A DNA stretch of 64,000 bases from Roseovarius sp. Pro17. GTDB taxonomy: Bacteria > Pseudomonadota > Alphaproteobacteria > Rhodobacterales > Rhodobacteraceae. The position numbers and the translations under genes are program-made. Location: positions 930,001-994,000 of the forward strand of contig NZ_CP141179.1 in assembly GCF_035599575.1 (NCBI RefSeq). Direction: 5' to 3'. The first letter of the stretch is position 1. Every line of letters begins with the position of its first letter. Under the pieces are notes generated by a model. It was not told where the DNA came from and made no database searches. It saw only the letters and a program-made list of their open reading frames with translations. Shown piece by piece: positions 18,257 through 27,139 of this stretch.

Positions 18257-19067
18257 AATGCCGACGAGGTCGACAGGTGCAATGTTCGCGCGCGCAGCCC
18301 TTTCGAGTGGGCTCGCCGCCAATGGTCGCGACAGCCGCGTGGAAACCTTGCGTTCTGACGGTCCGCTCGTGTTGCGCAAGAGCAATCCGAAAGGCCCCGA
18401 ACCGCTGACCCAAAGGCGCCACGGCGTCGCGCGAGTAGCTTTGGCCGCGGGGACCGCCGGGCCGCTGGGCGGCGACAGCTATGCCCTTGATGTGCATGTC
18501 GGGGCAGGCAGCACCCTTGTCCTGTTGGAGGTTTCGGCAATGCTGGTCCTGCCCGGTGCCGGGGGTGACAGGTCGCATATGTCGATTGATGTAACCGTCG
18601 AAGAAGGCGCGACATTCGTCTGGTGGGCCGAGCCGATCATTGCGGCGCGGCGCTGTAACCATCGCCACGATGTGCGGATAGCACTTGCCGAGGGCGCACG
18701 AATGATCCTGCGTGAAGAGATGATCCTGGGCCGCCACGGTGAAACACCCGGCGACTTCACCAGTCGCTTGCGCATTACCCGCGCAGGTGCGGCACTTTAT
18801 GATCAACAGCTAAGTTTTGGGCCGTCCGCGGATGGCTGGAACGGCGCCGCAGTTCTGGGCCATGGCCGCGCGGTCGGATCGATTATCGCGGTAGAGCCGG
18901 ACTGGGAGGAGGCGCCCCCGCCAGCTCTGCCATACCATCAAGACGCAGTGCTGACGCCCTTGGCCGGACCCGGTGTCGCCATCGGTGCGGTGGCGTCTGA
19001 TAGCCTCGAGTTGCGCCGACTGCTGACGCAAGGATTGAATGAACTCGGCCCGCCATGGGCGATCTGA
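18234..19067 (+). CDS. ureD: Urease accessory protein UreD/UreH (277 aa)
   Basis: A beta-rich scaffold that binds urease apoprotein and recruits UreF and UreG. Family patterns seen are LLEVSAMLVLPG, a WWAEPIIA-R segment close to the usual W-pEPli, and REEMILGRHGE. I place the start at ATG 18234, 4 bases after CAGGAGAA. The open frame extends upstream inside ureF, but that part is ureF in another frame. Length agrees with UreD. The order F-D-G differs from the common D-A-B-C-E-F-G layout. Confidence 0.92.
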   Translation: MSDSSLLKMPTRSTGAMFARAALSSGLAANGRDSRVETLRSDGPLVLRKSNPKGPEPLTQRRHGVARVALAAGTAGPLGGDSYALDVHVGAGSTLVLLEVSAMLVLPGAGGDRSHMSIDVTVEEGATFVWWAEPIIAARRCNHRHDVRIALAEGARMILREEMILGRHGETPGDFTSRLRITRAGAALYDQQLSFGPSADGWNGAAVLGHGRAVGSIIAVEPDWEEAPPPALPYHQDAVLTPLAGPGVAIGAVASDSLELRRLLTQGLNELGPPWAI

Positions 19068-19085
19068 TATGAAGGATAACGAGAA

Positions 19086-19829
19086 ATGACCGACGAAAAG
19101 AAGACAGAAGAAACCCGCGCCTTGCGGCTCGGTATCGCTGGCCCTGTTGGCACGGGCAAAAGCTCGGTGATTGCCGCGATTTGCCGACATCTGCGCGATG
19201 AGTTCGCCATCGGCGTCATCACGAACGATATCTACACGGACGAGGACGCGCGTTTTCTGAAATCCGAAGGCGTGCTGCCCGAAGAGCGCATTCGCGCCGT
19301 CGAGACGGGCGCGTGTCCGCACACGGCGATCCGCGACGACGTGACGATGAACCTGATGGCCGTCGAGGACATGGAGCGCGACTTCGCGCCGCTTGACATC
19401 GTGCTGGTGGAAAGCGGCGGCGACAATCTGACCGCGACCTTCTCGCCGGCGCTGGTTGATGCGCAGCTCTTTGTGCTGGACGTGGCCGGAGGTGGCGATG
19501 TGGCGCGCAAGGGCGGGCCTGGCATCAGCGGTGCCGATCTCTTGGTGATCAACAAGATCGACTTGGGCGAGCACGTGGATGTGGATGTGGTTCAAATGGT
19601 CGCCGATGCCGAAAAAGCCCGCAATGGTGGCCCCGTTCTGCCGTTGTCGCGCAAGCGCCCCGAAACGGTGGAAAAGCTGTGTGATTGGGTGCGGGCGATG
19701 CACAAGACCTATGCCGCTGGCGGGCACATTCCGATTGATCCCGGCCCGATGGCACCGCATCACCATGCGCACGACGAGGGCGGTCACGATCACGCTCATG
19801 ATCACGGGCATGCGCATAGGCACGACTAA
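19086..19829 (+). CDS. ureG: Urease accessory GTPase UreG with C-terminal His-rich tail (247 aa)
   Basis: A SIMIBI-class GTPase that drives nickel delivery. It has a P-loop GPVGTGKS, the NDIYTDEDA segment, the nickel-binding CPH motif in [20 protein letters not shown] and the NKID base-specificity motif. Past the normal C-terminus comes a tail of about 30 residues holding 11 His in its last 23 positions, interleaved with Asp, Gly and Ala. Such a tail is normally found on the nickel chaperone UreE, and no ureE is present in this operon. The tail may therefore take over nickel storage (inference). It is the last gene of the operon. Confidence 0.95.
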   Translation: MTDEKKTEETRALRLGIAGPVGTGKSSVIAAICRHLRDEFAIGVITNDIYTDEDARFLKSEGVLPEERIRAVETGACPHTAIRDDVTMNLMAVEDMERDFAPLDIVLVESGGDNLTATFSPALVDAQLFVLDVAGGGDVARKGGPGISGADLLVINKIDLGEHVDVDVVQMVADAEKARNGGPVLPLSRKRPETVEKLCDWVRAMHKTYAAGGHIPIDPGPMAPHHHAHDEGGHDHAHDHGHAHRHD

Positions 19830-19848
19830 GGATAACGGCACACGGATG

Positions 19849-19877
19849 GGCATTGCGATACCGTTGATCGCAATGCC
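19849..19877 (+). terminator. Perfect 11-bp hairpin after ureG
   Basis: GGCATTGCGAT at 19849-19859 and ATCGCAATGCC at 19867-19877 form an 11-bp stem with a 7-base loop, 20 bases after the ureG stop. No T run follows, so it may act as a processing or stabilising hairpin or as a weak terminator. Confidence 0.5.
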
Positions 19878-20404
19878 TATGGTGGTGACGATTATCGCCC
19901 ACTTCGCGATCGGGTGGGACGTGTGTTCCTAAGTTGTGCTGCCCGGCAATTGTCCTCTGCCGGCTGAAGGTATCTTCAGCACTGACCTCGCGATCACCGC
20001 TTTGACGCTAAGCGCGTGTGTCTGACGTCAGCGCTTATGGGCCAGTTTAGAGCAATTTGGTAAGAGAGGATTTCTAGCAGGGCAAAATGGGCGTCTCGCA
20101 AAGCGGAAATTCGCGACCTCCGCAGCGAGCGCAGGCTGGAAGCTCTCATTCTTGAGCGACTGCTACGCAGCTACTGCCTGCTTCCAGGACCCTAAACAAA
20201 AAAATTGGCAAAACCAAGTGAGGTTCTGCCAACGTTTTGCGGCCAGCTACTGTTGGGGAACTGAATGCCTTTTGAGATGCGGAATAAATGACTGTTTCCG
20301 GGGTCTTGCAAAGCTCTGCTTATACCCCGGCTCAGTCATTTTTTCCAAAGCGAGAAGCCCATGATCGGACATCAAGTCTCCCTAACCATTCGAACAGCGC
20401 TTCG
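19878..20404. other. Intergenic stretch between urease operon and MliC-like gene
   Basis: About 520 bases without a convincing gene. A further small hairpin (GCTGAAG-gtat-CTTCAGC) lies at 19963-19980. A 70-codon plus-strand frame at 20152-20364 is Cys-rich and unlike the neighbouring coding DNA, and I do not support it. Confidence 0.4.
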
Positions 20405-20767
20405 TCATTCTGACGGAGGGGTATCCTGCGACTGGCACTCCTGAATGCTTCCTTCCTCCATCTCATTTTCCAGTGTCGCGGTGTTGCTCTTGGTCCACCA
20501 CACATGCGCGCCCGAAGCATATTTCGCGCCCGAAGCTGACACCACGTTTACGAAAATCCGGTCCTCCCCGTCGATCGGAAAGATCGCCAGCGCGTTTGCG
20601 CCCGCGTTCACATATTGGACAGAGAATGGCTCTCCATCACCGCAGGTATAGGTTGCCGACTCGACGCTATCCATTGTGCCGCTCTTGAGGGGAATGGACA
20701 GATTGGCTTCTGCGGCTGCTGCCCCCGCAGTTGCAAATAGGGCGAGCGCCAAAAGACTGATACGCAT
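20405..20767 (-). CDS. MliC/PliC-type C-type lysozyme inhibitor (120 aa)
   Basis: A signal peptide MRISLLALALFATAGAAAA precedes a single small beta-barrel domain with the family hallmarks YTC near the start and SGAKYASGAHVWWTKSNTA-L near the end. The Ser and Lys of this motif plug the lysozyme active site in known MliC/PliC proteins. There is no lipobox Cys, so it should be soluble and periplasmic rather than a lipoprotein. The start at 20767 follows an AGGAGAT site; the frame opens further upstream without support. It is monocistronic. Confidence 0.82.
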   Translation of the reverse strand: MRISLLALALFATAGAAAAEANLSIPLKSGTMDSVESATYTCGDGEPFSVQYVNAGANALAIFPIDGEDRIFVNVVSASGAKYASGAHVWWTKSNTATLENEMEEGSIQECQSQDTPPSE

Positions 20768-21039
20768 TATATGATCTCCTGATTTGGAATGCTGTGTAAC
20801 CTGCTCTCGCAGGTCTCTTGTACATAACGAGGTGCTAAGGGAAGTGTTCCCCATCTGGGGCAGACTTTCCGCGATTTAGCCTCGCAGACTTGCTGGATCA
20901 AGATGCCTCCGACGTCGACGTTCGGCCATCCTACGCTGGAACACAATCTGGACTGGATGGAAGTTGATCCCGCTGTCCGGTGGGCGTCGGCGTATCGTCG
21001 GTCAAATCCTCATCCCCAGAGCCTGCTGAGCGATCATCC

Positions 21040-21714
21040 TCATGTGTTGAGGATTGTTCGCAATGCGCTGATTTCATCTTCGACTATACCATGACCCGCG
21101 CCGGGATAAATCTGCGTAGTCACAATTGCGCCCAGATCGTTGAATACTTTTTCGGACGTTTTAACGCGGGCAAGCGGGATATGGGGATCGCGTTCGTGAC
21201 ATCCCAGAAGAACGGGCGTGCCATCCAATCTGCCATCATAGTCGAACTTCTTGTCGATCTGGTTGTAAAGCGCCGCTTGAGGTTGACCGCCGCCGTCCTC
21301 TGTCCCGACCAGACCGCCTGAAAGGCCCGCCACGCAGGCGAAGGGTGTCCCGGCGCGCGCAGCATATTCAAGCGCTAGGCACGCGCCTTGGCTGAATCCG
21401 AGAACGACTGTTCGCTCCGGCCCAAACCCCTCTTCGGCCAACTCGTCCGAGATTTTGCCGATCACGCCCAAGGCTGACGACAGTCCCGGCTCATTGCTGG
21501 CAAGGGGGGCCAAGAAACTGTCGGGCCACCATGAATTTCCTGCCGCCTCGGGGGCGCGAACGGCGATATCCGGCAGCCCTAGGTGGTCCCCCAGACGCAC
21601 CATATCCTCCGGCGCGCCGCCGCGTCCGTGCAAGATGATCATGGCCAACCGCGCGCGTGTTAATGGGGCGCCTCCCGACAGGACACGCCCTTGGCCGTGT
21701 GGATCATTGCTCAT
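21040..21714 (-). CDS. Alpha/beta hydrolase, phospholipase/carboxylesterase family (224 aa)
   Basis: A serine esterase of the carboxylesterase/thioesterase group. The nucleophile elbow is GFSQGA, the catalytic Asp lies in HERDPHIP, and the His in GAGHGI. The oxyanion region IILHGRGG is near residue 30. No signal peptide. Its ATG overlaps the stop of the upstream dioxygenase gene by 4 bases, so it is the third gene of a pirin-dioxygenase-esterase operon. Esterases paired with this dioxygenase type in the MhqD/MhqO system are linked to quinone and electrophile detoxification. Confidence 0.88.
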   Translation of the reverse strand: MSNDPHGQGRVLSGGAPLTRARLAMIILHGRGGAPEDMVRLGDHLGLPDIAVRAPEAAGNSWWPDSFLAPLASNEPGLSSALGVIGKISDELAEEGFGPERTVVLGFSQGACLALEYAARAGTPFACVAGLSGGLVGTEDGGGQPQAALYNQIDKKFDYDGRLDGTPVLLGCHERDPHIPLARVKTSEKVFNDLGAIVTTQIYPGAGHGIVEDEISALRTILNT

Positions 21715-22667
21715 CTCATAGACCTTTGTGGAATGGTGATGGGCGGCAGGACACGTTCGATCTGATCCCGCATACGCTCGTGTTGCGCAGGCAGCTTCAG
21801 TTCCTGCCCCAGCGTTTCCATCGGCTCGTCTATGGCAAAGCCGGGCGGATCGGTCGCGATCTCGAAAAGCACGCCGCCGGGTTCGCGAAAGTAGATGGCG
21901 TTGAAATACTGCCGGTCGATCTGCGGTGTCACGTCAAAGCCTTGCCCGCGCAAGGTCTCGATCCACCCCTTCTGCACATCGTCATTTTCCGCGCGGAACG
22001 CGACGTGGTGGATTGATCCCGCGCCTTGCCGCCCGATGGATGGCGCATCCGATGTGAGCAGATCAATTGCCGAGCCGCGCCCCTTACCATCTGCCAGAAA
22101 GCGATAGCGTTCCCCCCCACCATCCGATGCCTCATCCGCACTGCTGTAGCCAAACACATCGGTCAGCAGGCGGGCGGTGCGGTCCGGATTGGCCAGCCAG
22201 AGGGTGACGGAATGAAACCCGCCGTCGGCTGGCGAATCCTCCGCGACAGCAATGTCTGCGGTGCCGCGATCCGTCTCGATCAGCTCGACCCGCAAGCCGT
22301 CGGGATCACTTAGGGCGATCATCTGCTCCCCGAACCGCTCAAACGGGCCGTCGAAATCAACCGCAGCCTCCGCAAGTGCCATCATCCATGCGTTCAACCC
22401 ACCCTTGGGCACGGCATAAGCGACCGCGCTGGCCATACCGGGACCGGCGCGACCCGGTCCCGCATCCACAAACGGAAAGAAGGTCAGGATGGTGCCAGGC
22501 TGGGCTTGGCTGTTGCCATAGTAGAGGTGATAGGTGTCGGGCGCGTCGAAATTGACGGTCTTTTTGACTAGCCTTTGCAGCAGGGTGCCGACGTAGAAAT
22601 CAACGTTTCCCTGCGGCGGGCCCGAGATCGCGGTGACATGGTGAAGGCCGGAGATCGTTTGGGTCAC
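21711..22667 (-). CDS. Ring-cleaving dioxygenase, VOC superfamily (MhqO/MhqA type, 318 aa)
   Basis: Two tandem vicinal-oxygen-chelate modules. The N-terminal GLHHVTAISG supplies a metal His, and a second module begins near residue 150 (GGFHSVTLWL) and contains SIHHVAFR. A metal Glu lies near the end in GGVLFEIATD. The pattern matches proteins annotated as ring-cleaving dioxygenases of the MhqO family, induced by quinones in Bacillus. It lies 39 bases downstream of pirin and overlaps the esterase gene. The substrate is inferred only. Confidence 0.87.
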   Translation of the reverse strand: MTQTISGLHHVTAISGPPQGNVDFYVGTLLQRLVKKTVNFDAPDTYHLYYGNSQAQPGTILTFFPFVDAGPGRAGPGMASAVAYAVPKGGLNAWMMALAEAAVDFDGPFERFGEQMIALSDPDGLRVELIETDRGTADIAVAEDSPADGGFHSVTLWLANPDRTARLLTDVFGYSSADEASDGGGERYRFLADGKGRGSAIDLLTSDAPSIGRQGAGSIHHVAFRAENDDVQKGWIETLRGQGFDVTPQIDRQYFNAIYFREPGGVLFEIATDPPGFAIDEPMETLGQELKLPAQHERMRDQIERVLPPITIPQRSMR

Positions 22668-22706
22668 GAAAACATCCTTTCTTGTGAGAGTGATCTATCG
22701 GTTGGG

Positions 22707-23669
22707 TCAGGGATAGGCCACGCCGCCGGTGGCGCGGCGCGGTTTGCCGATATCTTCGGGCAGGGGGATGAAATCCGCCTCATCTCCGGGCACGGTGTCG
22801 AACCGGCCCTTGGCCCATTCCTCTTTCGCGGCCTCGATGCGTTCGGGGCGCGAGGATACGAAGTTCCACCAGATATAGCGTGGTCCCTCCATCGGCGCGC
22901 CGCCAAATAGCATGAAGCGTGCGGTCGAATTGGCACGCACAGTGATTGCATCGCCGGGGCGCAAAACCAGAAGCTGGCCCTTTTCAAAGCGATCTCCTGC
23001 AATTTCAATCTCGCCCGAAATTGTATAAAGTGCGCGTTCCTCATAGGTGGCGTCGATCGGCATACTGCAACCTGCCTGCAATTCGACATCGCCATAAAGG
23101 GTTTCCGAGGCTGTCTTGAGCGCGGATTTCTTGCCGAACGCTTCCCCGGCGATGATGCGCGCCTTGATCCCGTCGCTATCGAACATTGGCAGATCGTCAG
23201 ATCCGTAGTGAATGAACTCAGGCGAGGATTCTTCCTGCGCTTCCGGCAGTGCCATCCATGTTTGCAAGCCAAAGAGCCGCTGGCCGTTTTTCTTTTTGTC
23301 CTCAGAGGTGCGCTCGGAATGCACGATGCCTTGGCCGGCCTTCATCCAATTAACCGCACCCGGACGGATGGTTTGCTCGGTTCCCAGTGAATCCCGGTGC
23401 AGGATTTCGCCCTCGAACAGATAGGTCAGCGTGGCGAGGTTGATATGCGGGTGCGGACGCACGTCGATGCCCTGATCCGTCAAAAACTCGGCCGGTCCCA
23501 TCTGGTCGAAAAAGATGAACGGCCCGACCATCTGACGCTTGGTCGAGGGCAGGGCGCGCCGGACCTCCATTTCGCCCAGATCGACAGCACGCGGCACGAT
23601 CAGGGTTTCAATGGCGTTTACGCCGTCTACGTCGCCGAGGATTGGATCAGGGCATGGGGAATAGCTCAT
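22707..23669 (-). CDS. Pirin family cupin protein (320 aa)
   Basis: A bicupin with the pirin signature RPHPHINLATLTYLFEGEI followed by PGAVNWMKAGQGIVHSER, which supply the three His and one Glu metal ligands of the N-terminal cupin. Pirins bind Fe; some have quercetinase activity and others act as redox sensors. I start at ATG 23669, 8 bases after AAGGAG; an upstream in-frame GTG at 23678 overlaps that ribosome site. It is the first gene of the operon facing the HxlR regulator, with a strong palindrome between them. Confidence 0.9.
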   Translation of the reverse strand: MSYSPCPDPILGDVDGVNAIETLIVPRAVDLGEMEVRRALPSTKRQMVGPFIFFDQMGPAEFLTDQGIDVRPHPHINLATLTYLFEGEILHRDSLGTEQTIRPGAVNWMKAGQGIVHSERTSEDKKKNGQRLFGLQTWMALPEAQEESSPEFIHYGSDDLPMFDSDGIKARIIAGEAFGKKSALKTASETLYGDVELQAGCSMPIDATYEERALYTISGEIEIAGDRFEKGQLLVLRPGDAITVRANSTARFMLFGGAPMEGPRYIWWNFVSSRPERIEAAKEEWAKGRFDTVPGDEADFIPLPEDIGKPRRATGGVAYP

Positions 23670-23726
23670 ATTGGACACTCCTTATCTTATTTTTTAGTTG
23701 CGGCTAATATAGCCCTTCATTCTCGA

Positions 23727-23763
23727 TTGGTAAGTCGTTACCTTTTGGTAAGCGACTTACCAA
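23727..23763. promoter_or_regulatory. HxlR operator palindrome
   Basis: TTGGTAAGTCG at 23727-23737 and CGACTTACCAA at 23753-23763 are perfect inverted repeats around a 15-base centre that itself holds TTACC and GGTAA. It lies between the divergent pirin operon and the hxlR-type gene, 16 bases before the regulator start, as expected for an autoregulated repressor. Confidence 0.75.
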
Positions 23764-23778
23764 TTCCGCCCATCACGT

Positions 23779-24132
23779 ATGGAGATGGCATTGAAACGTG
23801 AAACAACCACCGAAATATGCCCCGCAGATCCGATCCTGCGGGTGATCGCGGGACGCTGGAAGACGCATATCGTCTACCTGTTGGGGCAGAACGGTCCTGC
23901 ACGGTTCAACGTCATCCAGCGCCGCCTAGTTCCCATTTCCCCCAAGGTGTTGACGAGCCGGTTACGCGAGCTGGCAGACGATGGCCTGATCTGGCGCGAG
24001 CAAGAGGCGACGATACCTCCGAAAGTTACATACGGACTGACGGATTTGGGCCGTGAAGTTCACGAAGTTCTCAAATCGTTTGACGCCGTAGGACGTAAAT
24101 TGGGGTCTGTCCCGACGACCGACCTGCCTTAG
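23779..24132 (+). CDS. HxlR-family winged-helix regulator (117 aa)
   Basis: A single HxlR domain with the conserved start CPADPILRVIAGRWKTHIVYLL, the recognition region PISPKVLTSRLRELADDGL and the wing VTYGLTDLG. The N-terminal Cys (about residue 14) is the one used for thiol sensing by YodB and related HxlR repressors of quinone and aldehyde response genes. It is divergent from pirin, the ring-cleaving dioxygenase and the esterase, which fits an electrophile sensor controlling its own detoxification operon. Confidence 0.9.
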   Translation: MEMALKRETTTEICPADPILRVIAGRWKTHIVYLLGQNGPARFNVIQRRLVPISPKVLTSRLRELADDGLIWREQEATIPPKVTYGLTDLGREVHEVLKSFDAVGRKLGSVPTTDLP

Positions 24133-24273
24133 TCAATCCCGGTAAATGGCGCGGGCGACGCGCGGTTTTCCCAGTTCAATCTTCAGCGCAGAACGGCGCC
24201 ATCCTCCGGTCTTGCCACCGCTCGGTAAAAGCGCAGGCTTTCGATGTGATGAAAACACCGAGATAAATACCGA

Positions 24274-25554
24274 TCAAACTGACGAGTTCTCCGGCTCCAC
24301 ATGCTCCGGTTCCGTGCGTGGATCGAGAGCCATTGCGATCGGCGTCACGTCAGGCAGTGGCACGTATTTTTCCCGCTGCCCCGCAGGCACACAAGGCTGC
24401 CGCGAGACTTGGACAAGAACGAACACGGCATAGAGTATCGCAACAGTGGATTCGAACAGGAAGAAGCTGGATGGCCCATAAATCGCCATGAGGGCCGCAG
24501 CTAGCAGTGGACCGATCGTCGCACCGATGGAATAGACCATCAGCAAACGTCCCGCCGCCGCGATATAGTATCGGCGCTCCAGACGGTCGAAGGTCTGGGC
24601 AACGCAGAGCGGATAAACGCTGCTCATTGCCCCACCGAACGCCAGCGCCACGATCAACAAGGCAACAAGCGGCAATCCGGATGCAACGAAGCCTGCCAAC
24701 GTCCCCCATGCAGTGCCGACCGCAATCAGAGCGCCCGACATGACGATGCGCCGGTCATAGCGATCCGCCAGCACGCCCATGGGGATTTGGGCGGCCAGAC
24801 CGCCAAGCACCACGACGCTCATGAACATCGCGGATTCGGACACGCTCAGCCCGATCCTGCGCGCAAAAACGACACCCAAAGCGTAAAAGGAGCCAACCAT
24901 CAAACCCGCTACAGCCGCACCGACCACGCCAACCTTCGACGCCGCGTAAAGATCCCTGACGTTCAACACGCGGCTGTCGCTGAGATTGGGTTCGCCCAAG
25001 CTGGTCATTGCGACGGGGATCAGCGAAAGCCCGATCAGCGATGCAGCCAGCATGAAGAGATCGGGTGCTTCGACGTCGGCGAGGTTGATCAGGGTCTGAC
25101 CCGCCGCGATTGCAAGAAAATGGGTCAACATGTAAAAACTGAGGACCCGCCCGCGCGTCTTGTTACTGCTTCGGGTGTTCAGCCAGCTTTCGATTGTGGC
25201 AGTCAAACCGGCGATGCAGAATCCGTTGACAATTCGCAGTATCAGCCATGCAGCCGGATGGAAGAAGGCGGCATAGGCCAGCGTGGTTGCAGCCGTCAGC
25301 GCCGCGAAAACAGCGAAGGCACGGATATGTCCAATCCGAAAGATCACGTGTTTGCCACGCAGACCACCGAGCGCCAAGCCAAGGTAGTAGGCGGCCATGA
25401 TGGCCCCGGTCAGGGCCACCGGATATCCCGCCGCCTCCATGCGAAGCGGCAGGACAACGCCAAGCAGGCTGTTTCCGATCATGAAGGCTGCGGTGCCGCC
25501 CAATAGGGTTTTAACCGAGACGAGTATCTCGCGTATGTTCAGCGCCGTTGCCAT
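24274..25554 (-). CDS. MFS transporter (YcaD/CynX-like, 426 aa)
   Basis: Twelve hydrophobic segments with an internal repeat. Typical MFS loop motifs are seen, such as GGLRGKHVIFRIG between TM2 and TM3 and DRYDRR in the central half. I start at ATG 25554 (MATALNIRE); the frame opens 13 codons upstream with no ribosome site. The C-terminal tail, about 40 residues, is polar and acidic. It is monocistronic and convergent with the hxlR gene. Substrate unknown. Confidence 0.85.
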   Translation of the reverse strand: MATALNIREILVSVKTLLGGTAAFMIGNSLLGVVLPLRMEAAGYPVALTGAIMAAYYLGLALGGLRGKHVIFRIGHIRAFAVFAALTAATTLAYAAFFHPAAWLILRIVNGFCIAGLTATIESWLNTRSSNKTRGRVLSFYMLTHFLAIAAGQTLINLADVEAPDLFMLAASLIGLSLIPVAMTSLGEPNLSDSRVLNVRDLYAASKVGVVGAAVAGLMVGSFYALGVVFARRIGLSVSESAMFMSVVVLGGLAAQIPMGVLADRYDRRIVMSGALIAVGTAWGTLAGFVASGLPLVALLIVALAFGGAMSSVYPLCVAQTFDRLERRYYIAAAGRLLMVYSIGATIGPLLAAALMAIYGPSSFFLFESTVAILYAVFVLVQVSRQPCVPAGQREKYVPLPDVTPIAMALDPRTEPEHVEPENSSV

Positions 25555-25981
25555 TGCTCTGATGTTTGTCCTTGAAGGGGCGGCCCGCGCCACGATCCAG
25601 CGACCCTGCCTTCAAATTCAGATTTTGTCGATGCGCAACCCGAGTAATATGCGCAGCGTTACGTCAAATCTTTGCCAAAGCGTTGATCCCGAAGCGTGTC
25701 TGACCGTGAGCGGCAGCTTGCGATTGCACGTTGGGATTAATGGAAAGGAAGCTACCGCAACCATACTGCTGCAATCGACGCTATGCGCGCGGGAATAGCA
25801 GAGAATTTCCAGACGACATCGACCGCGTCCCCGTTCAGACCAGGCCTGCGCGGCGCTGCTGGTTTTTGGCGGTCACTCTTCGGGGGCTGGCACCGCATTT
25901 TTCGAAAACATGGCCTTGGCCTATCTCTCGCTGGTGTTCGCTTTGTGATTCAGCCCTTTGCGGCATAACGGCCTGCTCAAT
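25555..25981. other. Intergenic region between MFS gene and dps
   Basis: About 430 bases. A short plus-strand frame at 25783-25968 is rich in Arg, Gly and Phe with no known family. No promoter or operator stands out apart from the dps terminator at its right edge. Confidence 0.35.
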
Positions 25982-26006
25982 AAAAAGCCCCGGCCAAGCC
26001 GGGGCT
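25982..26006 (-). terminator. Rho-independent terminator of dps
   Basis: AGCCCCGGC (25986-25994), loop CAA and GCCGGGGCT (25998-26006) form a 9-bp GC-rich stem. On the minus strand it is followed by a run of T. It lies 30 bases after the dps stop. Confidence 0.9.
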
Positions 26007-26035
26007 GATCAGTTTGTCTTGACCAAAGCGCTGCC

Positions 26036-26515
26036 TTACGCGGCTATCGATCGAAGCATCCAGGCCGCTTTTTCATGAAACGCAGAGCGTTCGGTCGCAA
26101 GGTCGGCTGTCACCGGGTCTTTTTCAGATTCCGCGATTTCGACGAGCGCGTGAAAACGACGCACCAGACTTTCGTGGTCCGACAGAAGATCCTTTACCAT
26201 CTCAACCGCGGCAAGCGATCCACTCGAGCTTTTACTCAGATCCGCGATACTCACGGATGCTGGCTTGCCCAAGGCTCTGATGCGTTCGGCGATCACGTCC
26301 ACGGCGGCGAACATGTCGGTGTATTGCTCTTCTGTCAGGTTATGGATCGCAAAGAACAGCGGGCCGGTCACGTTCCAGTGGTAGGTGTGGCTCTTGACGA
26401 CGAGCCGGTAGGTGTCGTTCAGAATATCGGCCAGAGCCTCCGCCACCGGTGTCAAATTGCGAGTGCCGGGGTTTGCATCTTTGGTTGTTGGGTTCTGTTT
26501 CAAGGTGGTCGTCAT
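26036..26515 (-). CDS. dps: Dps-type DNA-protecting ferritin (159 aa)
   Basis: A mini-ferritin that forms a dodecamer, oxidises Fe(II) with hydrogen peroxide and protects DNA. The intersubunit ferroxidase signature is visible: HTYHWNVTGPLFFAIH near residue 42, with D and E in MFAAVDVIAERIR about 25 residues later. The N-terminal 20 residues are polar with Lys and may contact DNA. It is flanked by a DUF1127 gene and, beyond that, a Fur-family/catalase operon, giving an oxidative-stress cluster. It ends in a strong terminator. Confidence 0.95.
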   Translation of the reverse strand: MTTTLKQNPTTKDANPGTRNLTPVAEALADILNDTYRLVVKSHTYHWNVTGPLFFAIHNLTEEQYTDMFAAVDVIAERIRALGKPASVSIADLSKSSSGSLAAVEMVKDLLSDHESLVRRFHALVEIAESEKDPVTADLATERSAFHEKAAWMLRSIAA

Positions 26516-26697
26516 GGTGTCTCCAATATTGAAAAAGGGCTAAGTTTCTCGGTAGCAAAGCAGATGCTTGTCGTTGGCACGGGTTACCCATGCAGACACA
26601 CAGGCACCCAGACTATTCAGTGCCGCCCGACAACGCTGGCAAGGATGATGCCGCGCGGTTGGAAATCCGCGACGCAGTGCACTGACATCGGCTTTGG

Positions 26698-26997
26698 TTA
26701 GGCGGCCTCGAGATAAGCGTTGTAGTTCACGTTCTCAGCACGCGGGGCCTGTGCCGTCGTGGCCATCCGATGCTCGCGAGCGCTGAGCGCTGTGGCTACG
26801 CGGGGTATGTCGCTTCGGTGAAGTCCGATATCGGCGAGCATCCTGTCGTCCAGCTCTTGCAGGGCGGTGATCATCTTGCGGCGTCGCCATTGCTGCGTGA
26901 TCGCAAGAATCCAGCGGGGGAAAAGGCCGGTATCGTCATTCGACTGGCTTCGGCTCATAGCCGGGTCGATCATTTGTTTTGTAAGATAGATAGACAT
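26698..26997 (-). CDS. DUF1127 domain protein (99 aa)
   Basis: A small protein with a C-terminal DUF1127 motif: W-----RR---ALQELDDRMLADIGLHRSDIPRV. Proteins with this Arg-rich motif are frequent in alphaproteobacteria, and some are linked to RNA turnover and to phosphate or oxidative stress. I start at ATG 26997, preceded by a GGAGG site; the longer frame has no such support. It lies about 180 bases upstream of dps on the same strand. Confidence 0.85.
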   Translation of the reverse strand: MSIYLTKQMIDPAMSRSQSNDDTGLFPRWILAITQQWRRRKMITALQELDDRMLADIGLHRSDIPRVATALSAREHRMATTAQAPRAENVNYNAYLEAA

Positions 26998-27139
26998 GCA
27001 ATCCTCCAGTTTCGAGACTACTGACGCCAAGACAGTCGTGCCTGTTTTAGTCGGGCGGACGGATGCGGACGTTCGCATTTCGCGCCCCGTCGGCGCCGGC
27101 GCCTCGGTCTATGTCAGTTTATTGGTGATAGATCAGGAG

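Noticed and set aside
20152..20364. 70-codon Cys-rich plus-strand frame
   Set aside because: Codon use and amino-acid make-up differ from the neighbouring genes; no ribosome site or homology pattern.
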